Part shown: positions 17,263 to 24,182 of the stretch, one piece after another | How positions within the stretch are numbered: the first letter of the stretch is position 1 | Layout of the letters: the number at the start of each line of letters is the position of its first letter | Source: JABMMZ01 sp044341025 | Lineage (GTDB): Bacteria > Bacteroidota > Bacteroidia > NS11-12g > UBA955 | DNA length: 45,532 nucleotides | NCBI GenBank assembly: GCA_044341025.1 | Contig: JBIISM010000016.1 | Coordinates: forward strand, 1 to 45,532 | Reading direction: 5' to 3' | Notes under the pieces: model-generated | The model's input: the letters and a program-made list of their open reading frames with translations, nothing else | The model's database searches: none | Told to the model about the DNA's origin: nothing | Made by a program: the position numbers and the translations under genes

Positions 17263-17985
17263 CTAATATTCGATGCTGCTTAAATACAAACCATGGGCAG
17301 GCACTGAAGTACCAGCCATTTTGCGGTCTTTGCTTTCCAATATTTCTCTAAAACGTTCGAAGCTAAACTTGCCTTCACCCAATTGAATCAAGGTGCCAAC
17401 CATGGCACGAACCATGTTGCGCAAAAACCGGTTGGCCGTAACTTCAAACACTAAAATATTGTCGCGGTAATACCATCTTGCAGCCTTTAAATTGCAATTG
17501 TAATGTTTTACATCGGTGTTCACTTTGCTAAAACAAGCAAAGTCTTTTTCGCCAATTAAATCCAAACACGCTTGGTTCATAGCATCCACATTTAAATCGT
17601 GAAACCAACGAACCGCAAGGTGGTCGAGAAAAGGATCTTTTTCGAAAATAATATGGTATTCGTAGGTTCTTGAAATGGCATTAAAACGTGCATTAAAATC
17701 GCTGCTTACCAAACGGGCATCATGCACGGCGATGTCGTGGGGTAAAATACCATTCAAGCTTTTCAAAAACATTGGCGGCAATTCGATGTCCATATCGAAA
17801 TGGGCAAAATACTGCCTGGCATGCACACCGGTATCCGTGCGCCCGCAGCCAACGGTTTCAATTTGCTTGCGGGTAATAACCGATATGGCATTGTTCAAAA
17901 CTTCCTGAACAGTGCTGCCATTGGGTTGAATTTGCCACCCTTGGTAATTGCTGCCATTGTAGGCGAGTTCTAAAAGGTATCTCAT
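17263..17985 (-). CDS. truA: tRNA pseudouridine38-40 synthase
   Basis: 240 residues, standard length for TruA, which converts uridines 38-40 in the anticodon arm of tRNAs to pseudouridine. The catalytic Asp51 lies in GCGRTDTGVHA, and the N-terminal RYLLELAYNGSNYQGWQ and C-terminal FLRNMVRAMVGTLIQLG blocks are family hallmarks. The start ATG at 17985 is firm because the family begins here. An intrinsic-terminator hairpin with a T6 tract ends about 7 nt before this ATG, with no obvious promoter between, which is unusual and is discussed as a finding. Downstream it is packed against lpxK. Confidence 0.95.
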   Translation of the reverse strand: MRYLLELAYNGSNYQGWQIQPNGSTVQEVLNNAISVITRKQIETVGCGRTDTGVHARQYFAHFDMDIELPPMFLKSLNGILPHDIAVHDARLVSSDFNARFNAISRTYEYHIIFEKDPFLDHLAVRWFHDLNVDAMNQACLDLIGEKDFACFSKVNTDVKHYNCNLKAARWYYRDNILVFEVTANRFLRNMVRAMVGTLIQLGEGKFSFERFREILESKDRKMAGTSVPAHGLYLSSIEY

Positions 17986-17990
17986 GGTAA

Positions 17991-18016
17991 TAAAAAAGGC
18001 AGCTTCTTTAGCTGCC
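17991..18016 (-). terminator. intrinsic terminator hairpin between the SprB-repeat lipoprotein and truA
   Basis: On the minus strand GGCAGCT-AAAGA-AGCTGCC forms a perfect 7-bp GC-rich stem (extended by flanking G/C pairs) followed directly by six T. It lies after the stop of the lipoprotein gene at 18029 and directly before the truA start. Confidence 0.85.
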
Positions 18017-18028
18017 CTTCTAAATAAA

Positions 18029-18601
18029 TTAATTGTTAATGGTTCCGCCTGCGGCTATCCAATCGGTTATTTTAGTCTTTTCGGTGTTGCTTAGATTGCC
18101 CATACTGCTGTTCACAGATTTTACAACGATCATAGACTTTAAAGACACAATACCGCAATCGGTAGCAAAAATGCCTCTAGGTGCTCCACCTGAACCTGAA
18201 GAGTGGCAGGTTTGGCTACACTTTGTCGCAATTAAAGATGATACCGCTGTAAACAAAGCGCCCTTGGTGGCATTAACTCCAACTACAAAGGTTTCTGTTT
18301 TGCTACACCCTTCAAAATCTTGAGCAGTAATTGTATGCGAACCAGCTGCTAAGCCTGTAAAAACAGAATCAGATTGAAATGCGCTTGAGCCTAACTTGAA
18401 AGTAAATCCGTTAGAACCAGATGCACGCATTACCAATGATCCATTTGAAGAGCAAGAGGCTGCATTCACTACAGAAGCACTAAGCTTTAAGTTTTTTGCA
18501 GAACATTTGTCGGTAGGAGGCTCTAAACCATTTTCTTTGCAGGCTGAGAAAAACAATACCGCCCCAAGAAATGATGATAAAATTAAATTTTTTACAAACA
18601 T
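18029..18601 (-). CDS. lipoprotein with SprB repeat and cytochrome-like CxxxCH motif
   Basis: 190 residues. The signal peptide ends in a lipobox FFSAC (Cys21). Residues 38-108 resemble a SprB repeat (GLAAGSHTITAQDFEGC), a module of Bacteroidota surface adhesins. Residues 112-190 resemble the small C-terminal haem domain of planctomycete-type cytochromes: CSQTCH at 128-133 is a haem-binding motif with three, not two, residues between the cysteines; Met167 in SMGNLS could be the distal ligand; and the closing ITDWIAAGGTINN is characteristic. Two more cysteines (50, 99) may form a disulfide. If haem is bound, the protein would be an envelope electron carrier, but this is inference. It lies 32 nt downstream of the M20 peptidase gene. 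Confidence 0.7.
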   Translation of the reverse strand: MFVKNLILSSFLGAVLFFSACKENGLEPPTDKCSAKNLKLSASVVNAASCSSNGSLVMRASGSNGFTFKLGSSAFQSDSVFTGLAAGSHTITAQDFEGCSKTETFVVGVNATKGALFTAVSSLIATKCSQTCHSSGSGGAPRGIFATDCGIVSLKSMIVVKSVNSSMGNLSNTEKTKITDWIAAGGTINN

Positions 18602-18633
18602 ATTTATTAAGTTATTTTTAAAATTGGTGACAA

Positions 18634-20019
18634 TTATTTCTTCATTTCAGCGTAGTACTTGTAGAAATAAGGTATGGTTTCAATGCCTTTGTAGTAATTG
18701 AATAAACCGTATTTCTCATTTGGCGAGTGTAAGGCATCGCTGTCCAAACCAAAGCCCATCAACATGGATTTAATGCCCAATTCAGCCTCAAACAATGCGA
18801 TAATTGGAATACTTCCGCCACCTCTAGTAGGGATTGGTTTTTTACCATAAGTCGTTTCCATTGCTTTTGAGGCAGCGCCAAATTCGATGCTGTCTGTAGG
18901 CGTCAACACTGGCTCTCCACCATGGTGTTCGGTTACAGTAACTTTAACACAAGCAGGTGCCATTGATTCAAAATGGCTTTTAAACAATTGAGAAATTTTA
19001 TGAGAGCTTTGACCTGGAACCAAACGCATACTGATTTTAGCAAATGCCTTGCTAGGCAATACCGTTTTAGACCCTTCGCCGGTGTATCCACCCCAAATAC
19101 CGTTTACTTCTAGAGTAGGTCTGATGCTGGTGCGCTCAACTGTGCTGTATCCTTTTTCGCCCCATACCTCATCGACATTTAAGTCTTTTTTGTAGGCATC
19201 CAAACTGAATGGCGCTTTTGCCATTTCAGCGCGGTCAGATTCGCTTACCACGATAACATCATCATAAAATCCCGGGATGGTGATGTGGTTGTTTTCATCA
19301 TGCATAGAAGCAATCATTTGGCATAAGATGGTTGCAGGGTTTGCAACTGCTCCGCCATAAACGCCGCTGTGTAAGTCGCGGTTTGGGCCAGTCACTGCAA
19401 CTTCCATGTAAGCCAAGCCGCGCAATCCGATGTCGATGCTTGGTGTATCGTTTGCAATGATGCTGGTATCGCTCACCAAAACAACATCCGCCTTTAATTT
19501 TGCTTTGTTGGCTTTGATAAATGTTCCAAGGTTTGCAGAACCAACTTCTTCTTCGCCTTCTATCATGAACTTCACATTACAAGCCAAGGTATTGGTTTGC
19601 ATCATGGCTTCAAAAGCTTTCACATGCATATACATTTGGCCCTTATCGTCGCAAGCACCTCGGGCATAAATTGCGCCTTCTGGATGCTCCTCTGTTATTT
19701 TAATTACAGGTTCAAATGGCGGAGAGTGCCACAATTCAACTGGATCTGCAGGTTGCACATCGTAGTGGCCGTAAACCAATATGGTTGGCAAATTGGCATC
19801 AAATATTTTTTCTCCATAAACAATTGGGTGACCAGCCGTAGCACATACTTCTACATTGTCGGCACCTGCTGCTTTTAATTTTTCAGCAACAAAATCAGCT
19901 GTTTTCTTTACATCTCCAGCATATTTGCTGTCTGCACTAACAGATGGAATACGCAGTAAATCTAATAACTCGTTCAAAAAACGCTCTTTGTTTGCTTCTA
20001 GGTATGGGGTATGACTCAT
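18634..20019 (-). CDS. M20 family dipeptidase
   Basis: 461 residues without a signal peptide, so cytoplasmic. It fits the M20 carnosinase/PepV-like dipeptidases (about 450-470 residues) that hydrolyse dipeptides with two zinc ions. Visible metal and catalytic motifs: GHYDVQP (His85, Asp87), ARGACDDKGQ (bridging Asp near 124), EGEEEVGS (catalytic Glu157 and ligand Glu158), LVSDTS (Asp184) and a C-terminal His in DSDALHSPNE. The dimerisation lid with DLHSGVYGG is present at about 215. Start ATG 20019; a TAGGTTTG box at 20050-20043 provides a possible -7 element. Confidence 0.92.
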   Translation of the reverse strand: MSHTPYLEANKERFLNELLDLLRIPSVSADSKYAGDVKKTADFVAEKLKAAGADNVEVCATAGHPIVYGEKIFDANLPTILVYGHYDVQPADPVELWHSPPFEPVIKITEEHPEGAIYARGACDDKGQMYMHVKAFEAMMQTNTLACNVKFMIEGEEEVGSANLGTFIKANKAKLKADVVLVSDTSIIANDTPSIDIGLRGLAYMEVAVTGPNRDLHSGVYGGAVANPATILCQMIASMHDENNHITIPGFYDDVIVVSESDRAEMAKAPFSLDAYKKDLNVDEVWGEKGYSTVERTSIRPTLEVNGIWGGYTGEGSKTVLPSKAFAKISMRLVPGQSSHKISQLFKSHFESMAPACVKVTVTEHHGGEPVLTPTDSIEFGAASKAMETTYGKKPIPTRGGGSIPIIALFEAELGIKSMLMGFGLDSDALHSPNEKYGLFNYYKGIETIPYFYKYYAEMKK

Positions 20020-20042
20020 GGGTTAAGAATAATTTTAAGCTA

Positions 20043-20050
20043 CAAACCTA
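20043..20050 (-). promoter_or_regulatory. candidate -7 box TAGGTTTG for the M20 peptidase gene
   Basis: The minus-strand octamer fits TAnnTTTG and lies 23 nt before the ATG at 20019. No matching -33 TTG was seen. Confidence 0.4.
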
Positions 20051-20190
20051 CGAAAATAAATTGAGAATGCTTAAGTCCATTGCTTGTAAAAAATTATAGA
20101 AAATTCAGTAGTTGGTATAGAGGCAAATTATACCAAATCAAAAGCAAACGAATAATCTCAGCTTAAGAATTCAAATCCATTCTTTTTAAC

Positions 20191-20198
20191 TAAATTTG
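20191..20198 (+). promoter_or_regulatory. candidate -7 box TAAATTTG for the nitronate monooxygenase gene
   Basis: This TAnnTTTG match ends 6 nt before the ATG at 20205. If used, transcription would begin at about the A of the start codon. It also argues against the upstream in-frame TTG, which lies inside the box. Confidence 0.45.
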
Positions 20199-20204
20199 CC
20201 TGCA

Positions 20205-21149
20205 ATGAGTGGCCAAAGAATAAGCAAACTATTTAATATCCAATACCCAATAATTCAAGCAGGAATGATATGGTGCAGTGGATGGAGACTGGCATCTGCA
20301 GTATCAAATGCTGGTGGCTTGGGCGTTATAGGTTCTGGCAGTATGTACCCCGAAGTCTTAAGAGAACACATACAAAAATTCAAAAAAGCCAGCGACAAAC
20401 CTTTTGCGGTAAATGTCCCTCTTTTATACCCTGACATTGACAAGCACATGGCCATTATTGTTGAAGAAGGTGTCAAAATAGTTTTTACCTCAGCTGGCAA
20501 TCCCAATACATGGACCAATCACTTAAAGTCGCACGGCATAACAGTGGTCCATGTGGTGGCCAATACAAAATTTGCAAAAAAATGTGCGGAAGCAGGCGTC
20601 GACGCCATCGTTGCTGAGGGATTTGAAGCAGGTGGACACAATGGCCGCGAAGAGACCACCACCCTTTGCCTAATTCCAATGATAAAAGAAGTTTGCTCAC
20701 TGCCCGTTATTGCAGCAGGGGGCATCGGCTCAGGCCAAGCCATTGCGGCTTGTATGGCACTCGGTGCAGACGGCGTGCAAATAGGCTCCTTGTTCGCCGC
20801 AAGCCAAGAGAGCAGCGCCCATCAAAACTTTAAAGAAAAAATAACCACCTTAAATGATGGTGATACCGAGTTGTCATTAAAACAACTTACCCCTGTGCGC
20901 TTAATCAAAAATGAATTTTACCAAAAAGTAAAATCAGCCGAGACAAATGGCGCAAGCACAGAAGAACTAAGCACTTTGTTGGGTAGAGGAAGGGCAAAAA
21001 AAGGCATGTTTGAAGGCGACATGGTGGAAGGCGAATTGGAAATAGGTCAAATTGCAGCCACCATAAAAACAATTCTGCCGGCAAAAGACATCATGGCCAA
21101 TTTAATCCGCGAATACAACGAAAGCATTCAACATTTTACTACCCTATAA
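20205..21149 (+). CDS. nitronate monooxygenase / FabK-like FMN protein
   Basis: 314 residues forming a TIM barrel of the 2-nitropropane dioxygenase family. The opening YPIIQAGM and the block AEGFEAGGHNG (137-147, His145 as candidate active-site base) are characteristic, and AAGGIGSG plus GADGVQIGSLF form the FMN phosphate site. The family contains both nitronate monooxygenases, which oxidise toxic alkyl nitronates, and the enoyl-ACP reductase FabK; sequence reading does not separate them. ATG 20205 is preferred to TTG 20196. The next gene begins 3 nt after the stop, so the M16 protease is co-transcribed. Confidence 0.85.
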   Translation: MSGQRISKLFNIQYPIIQAGMIWCSGWRLASAVSNAGGLGVIGSGSMYPEVLREHIQKFKKASDKPFAVNVPLLYPDIDKHMAIIVEEGVKIVFTSAGNPNTWTNHLKSHGITVVHVVANTKFAKKCAEAGVDAIVAEGFEAGGHNGREETTTLCLIPMIKEVCSLPVIAAGGIGSGQAIAACMALGADGVQIGSLFAASQESSAHQNFKEKITTLNDGDTELSLKQLTPVRLIKNEFYQKVKSAETNGASTEELSTLLGRGRAKKGMFEGDMVEGELEIGQIAATIKTILPAKDIMANLIREYNESIQHFTTL

Positions 21150-21151
21150 AT

Positions 21152-22384
21152 TTGGAAGACCATACCATACACACCCTAGCCAACGGCCTTCGCATCATTT
21201 ATAAAGAAGCTCCGAACACCTCTGTGACGCATGTCGGATTTAACATCTATGCAGGCTCGCGCGATGACAACAATTTACCGGGCACAGCGCACTGTTTTGA
21301 GCACATGCTGTTTAAAGGCACGCACAAAAGAAATTCTTGGCATATCATCAACCGACTTGAGACAGTTGGCGGCGAAATGAATGCATTTACAACCAAGGAA
21401 ATTACTGTTTTATATGCATCAGTGATCAATGATTATGCCGAAAGAGCACTTGAATTATTGGCTGATTTAACCTTTAACTCGACCTTCCCAGACAAGGAAC
21501 TAGAAAAGGAAAAGAAAGTCATTGCAGAAGAGATAAACATGTATTTGGATACCCCAGAGGAAAACATATTTGATGAATTTCAAGAAATGATTTTTTCTGG
21601 CCACTCTCTTGCTCCAAACATCTTAGGCACACCCGAGAGCTTAGAAAAATTGACCTCGAAAGACCTTCTCTTATTTCATAAAAAATATTACCATCCAGAA
21701 AACATTGTTTTGAGCATCAGTTCTGGAATTCCTTTAAAAAAGTTTGTTAAATGGGCCGAAAAACATTGTTCGAATATTCAAAATTCATTCACAGCCAGCA
21801 AGCGACCGTCCTTTAATTTATACGCTCAAAAATCGGAAAAGAAAACAACTGAGCACGTTCAATGCCATGCCATTTTGGGTAATACCTGCTATGCGCATAG
21901 CCACCCGAAGCGTTTGCAAATGCTGCTGCTTAACAATATACTTGGGGGGCCCGGAATGAACTCGCGGCTGAACCTTAGTGTTCGAGAGAAATACGGATAC
22001 ACCTACAATATCGAAAGTGGTTACACTGGATTCATTGACACCGGTTTGTTCCATTGCTATTTGAGCACAGAAAAAAAGAATTTAAACAAAGCTGTAGATT
22101 TGGTATACAAAGAATTAAAGCGCTTAAAGGAACAAAAACTGAGTGCCATTCAACTGCACCATGCAAAGACACAGTTCAATGGACAAATTGCATTGTCGGA
22201 AGAAAACCGCCTGAATATTATGCTTATGTTAGGCAAAAATTTAGTGCAAGGTTTTAGCATGGAAACCCTCAACGAGGTTATTCACAAAATAAACCAAATA
22301 GACGCAGACGAATTGCAGGAAATCGCAAACGAAATATTTGAATTTGACAAATTGAGCTATCTTGCATATGTATCCGAAGGATAA
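21152..22384 (+). CDS. M16 family zinc metalloprotease
   Basis: 410 residues, no signal peptide. The inverted zinc motif HxxEH is present as HCFEH (47-51), and the third ligand Glu127 lies 76 residues later in VIAEEINMYLDTPEEN, as in pitrilysin/mitochondrial processing peptidase-type enzymes. The C-terminal half contains the partner-like lobe with RLNLSVREKYGYTYNIESGY, including the Arg-Tyr pair that contacts substrate. This single-lobe size suggests a homodimer. It must start at TTG 21152, because the first ATG lies inside the metal-binding domain. It is coupled to the nitronate monooxygenase gene upstream; the AlbA_2 gene follows after 14 nt. Confidence 0.92.
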   Translation: MEDHTIHTLANGLRIIYKEAPNTSVTHVGFNIYAGSRDDNNLPGTAHCFEHMLFKGTHKRNSWHIINRLETVGGEMNAFTTKEITVLYASVINDYAERALELLADLTFNSTFPDKELEKEKKVIAEEINMYLDTPEENIFDEFQEMIFSGHSLAPNILGTPESLEKLTSKDLLLFHKKYYHPENIVLSISSGIPLKKFVKWAEKHCSNIQNSFTASKRPSFNLYAQKSEKKTTEHVQCHAILGNTCYAHSHPKRLQMLLLNNILGGPGMNSRLNLSVREKYGYTYNIESGYTGFIDTGLFHCYLSTEKKNLNKAVDLVYKELKRLKEQKLSAIQLHHAKTQFNGQIALSEENRLNIMLMLGKNLVQGFSMETLNEVIHKINQIDADELQEIANEIFEFDKLSYLAYVSEG

Positions 22385-22398
22385 TTAGCAAGCTGAAA

Positions 22399-23028
22399 AT
22401 GTTACACAAAATAACAAGACTGATTGCAGGGGGCGAGAGCGAAACGCTCGACTTCAAACAAACCATTTCCGATGCATCTAAAATAGCCAAAACCTTGGTG
22501 GCGTTTGCCAACAATAAAGGCGGCACTTTATTAATTGGCGTTAGAGACAATGGAAGTATCAGTGGCATCCGTTCGGAAGACGAAAAATACATGTTGGAAC
22601 TCGCTGGCACTTTTTATTGCGAGCCTAAAATAAATGTCACCTACATAGAATATGAGATTGACAATAAAACCGTCATAGAAGCAAAAATACTTGTTGGAGC
22701 GGATAAACCTTATTATGCAAAAGACAAGGACGGCAATTGGTGGGTTTACCACCGTGTCAATGATCAAAGTTTACAAGCCAGTGCGGTGATGTTTCAAGTG
22801 ATAAGAAAACAGAATAGAGCCAATGCCGAAATAAGCAGCTACAGCTTTATTGAATCTGAAATTCTTAAGGCCTTGCAACAAGAAAAGCCCCTTTCTTTAC
22901 AAGATATTGTGAACCGAATAAACATCAAGAAAAACAGGGTTATTTACAGCCTAGCAAAGCTGATTCATTTTGATTTGGTGTCGGTGATACACCATCAAAA
23001 ACTAGAATTTTACCACTTAAAACCATAA
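22399..23028 (+). CDS. AlbA_2 (Schlafen-like) domain protein with C-terminal winged helix
   Basis: 209 residues. Residues 8-130 match the AlbA_2 / Schlafen N-terminal fold: GESETLDFKQT, then the glycine-rich VAFANNKGGTLLIGVRDNG and a closing VYHRVNDQS. In this family the fold binds nucleic acid or acts as a ribonuclease; bacterial members are usually called putative transcriptional regulators. Residues 148-209 look like a winged helix (LSLQDIVNRINIKKNRVIYSL). Start ATG 22399, 14 nt after the M16 gene, implying co-transcription with genes that do not point to a common process. The target is unknown. Confidence 0.8.
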   Translation: MLHKITRLIAGGESETLDFKQTISDASKIAKTLVAFANNKGGTLLIGVRDNGSISGIRSEDEKYMLELAGTFYCEPKINVTYIEYEIDNKTVIEAKILVGADKPYYAKDKDGNWWVYHRVNDQSLQASAVMFQVIRKQNRANAEISSYSFIESEILKALQQEKPLSLQDIVNRINIKKNRVIYSLAKLIHFDLVSVIHHQKLEFYHLKP

Positions 23029-23109
23029 AATACTAGTATAAGTTTAAATTTATTTAATTGTAAAGCAATTACCTCCATTTATTTTTTTCGGTTTTTTTAG
23101 TTTTTCTTT

Positions 23110-23137
23110 TTGGAGTGGAAATATTTCTCTATATTTG
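23110..23137 (+). promoter_or_regulatory. Bacteroidota-type promoter of the outer-membrane barrel gene
   Basis: TTTTG (TTG at 23110-23112) and TATATTTG (23130-23137) are separated by 17 bp, a good match to TTG-N17-23-TAnnTTTG. The leader to the ATG at 23229 would be about 85-90 nt and contains a small AGTATTAATACT palindrome. Confidence 0.65.
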
Positions 23138-23228
23138 AATAAATAGCATTGTTTGTGCTTAAGTATTAATACTCTGCGGGTATTTAAACTTATAACAAAC
23201 GTTTAAAAAAACCTAAAGCAGAACTAAA

Positions 23229-24110
23229 ATGAAGCGTAATTATTTAATCCTACTCCTCGGATTGCTTACATTCAACAAATCACTGAATGCGCAGTATTTT
23301 GACCTAATTCTTGGGGCTTCTAGCAGCCACTTTTTAGGTGATTTAGGTGGCAAACCTTTTTTAGGGACTAATGACCTTCAAGATTTAGATATTTTATCTA
23401 CACGCTACGCACTTACCGCTGGAATGCGCTTCAATATGGGAAAGGTCTTCGCACTGCGCACCAATCTATGGTACGCCCGTTTATCGGGTAACGACAAATA
23501 TACCCGCAACAGAGAAAGACGGGGCAGAAACTTAAGCTTCTTTACCCAAATTTTGGAAGCAGATGCCGTATTGGAGATGAATATTTACAAAACAGCAGAT
23601 AAAAACAAGATTTTCTATGTATTCGGCGGTGTTGGTTACTTCACATTTAACCCAAAAACAAAATTGAATGGCACGGTTTATAATCTCCGCGATTACGGTA
23701 CTGAGGGTCAATATGCCATTTCCGGAAAATCGCCATACAGCCTGAACTCTATTTGTTTCCCAATGGGCTTTGGAACCAAGTTTATTCTGAACAAACGTTC
23801 GTATTTTACTGTTGAAGTTAATTCGCGTAAAACCAGGACAGACTATATAGACGATGTAAGCACAAATTTTGTTGACCCAAACCTTCTCATTGCGGCTAAG
23901 GGTCCTACCTCGGCAGCATTGGCAGATAGAAGTCCAGGCTTTAGCAGTGCGGGGTCTATGCGAGGTGATCCAAAAAACAATGACAATTTTTTCTTTTTCT
24001 CATTCGCCTACAATTATACTTTAGGTTCAGGTGCCAATAGCGGTGGTTATAGCCACAAAGGCAGGCCAAAAAACAGAATCAATGGCAAATTAAAATGCTT
24101 TGAATTCTAA
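23229..24110 (+). CDS. outer-membrane beta-barrel protein (DUF6089-like)
   Basis: 293 residues with a signal peptide (1-21, cleaved at LNA|Q). The mature start YFDLILGASSSHFLGDLGG and the alternating amphipathic strands ending in FFFFSFAYNYTLG are typical of small Bacteroidota outer-membrane barrels; the GDLGG opening resembles the DUF6089 group. An Asn/Arg-rich insert (TRNRERRGRN) probably forms a loop. The C-terminus is basic and extends 25 residues past the last strand, which is unusual for a barrel. No enzymatic motif is visible. It has its own promoter and is monocistronic as far as can be seen. Confidence 0.75.
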   Translation: MKRNYLILLLGLLTFNKSLNAQYFDLILGASSSHFLGDLGGKPFLGTNDLQDLDILSTRYALTAGMRFNMGKVFALRTNLWYARLSGNDKYTRNRERRGRNLSFFTQILEADAVLEMNIYKTADKNKIFYVFGGVGYFTFNPKTKLNGTVYNLRDYGTEGQYAISGKSPYSLNSICFPMGFGTKFILNKRSYFTVEVNSRKTRTDYIDDVSTNFVDPNLLIAAKGPTSAALADRSPGFSSAGSMRGDPKNNDNFFFFSFAYNYTLGSGANSGGYSHKGRPKNRINGKLKCFEF

Positions 24111-24182
24111 ACAATATTAAACACATAATTGATACGCCCATCTTCTTGATTGGTGCATTTTTTATGCCCTAATCGTTCTTGA

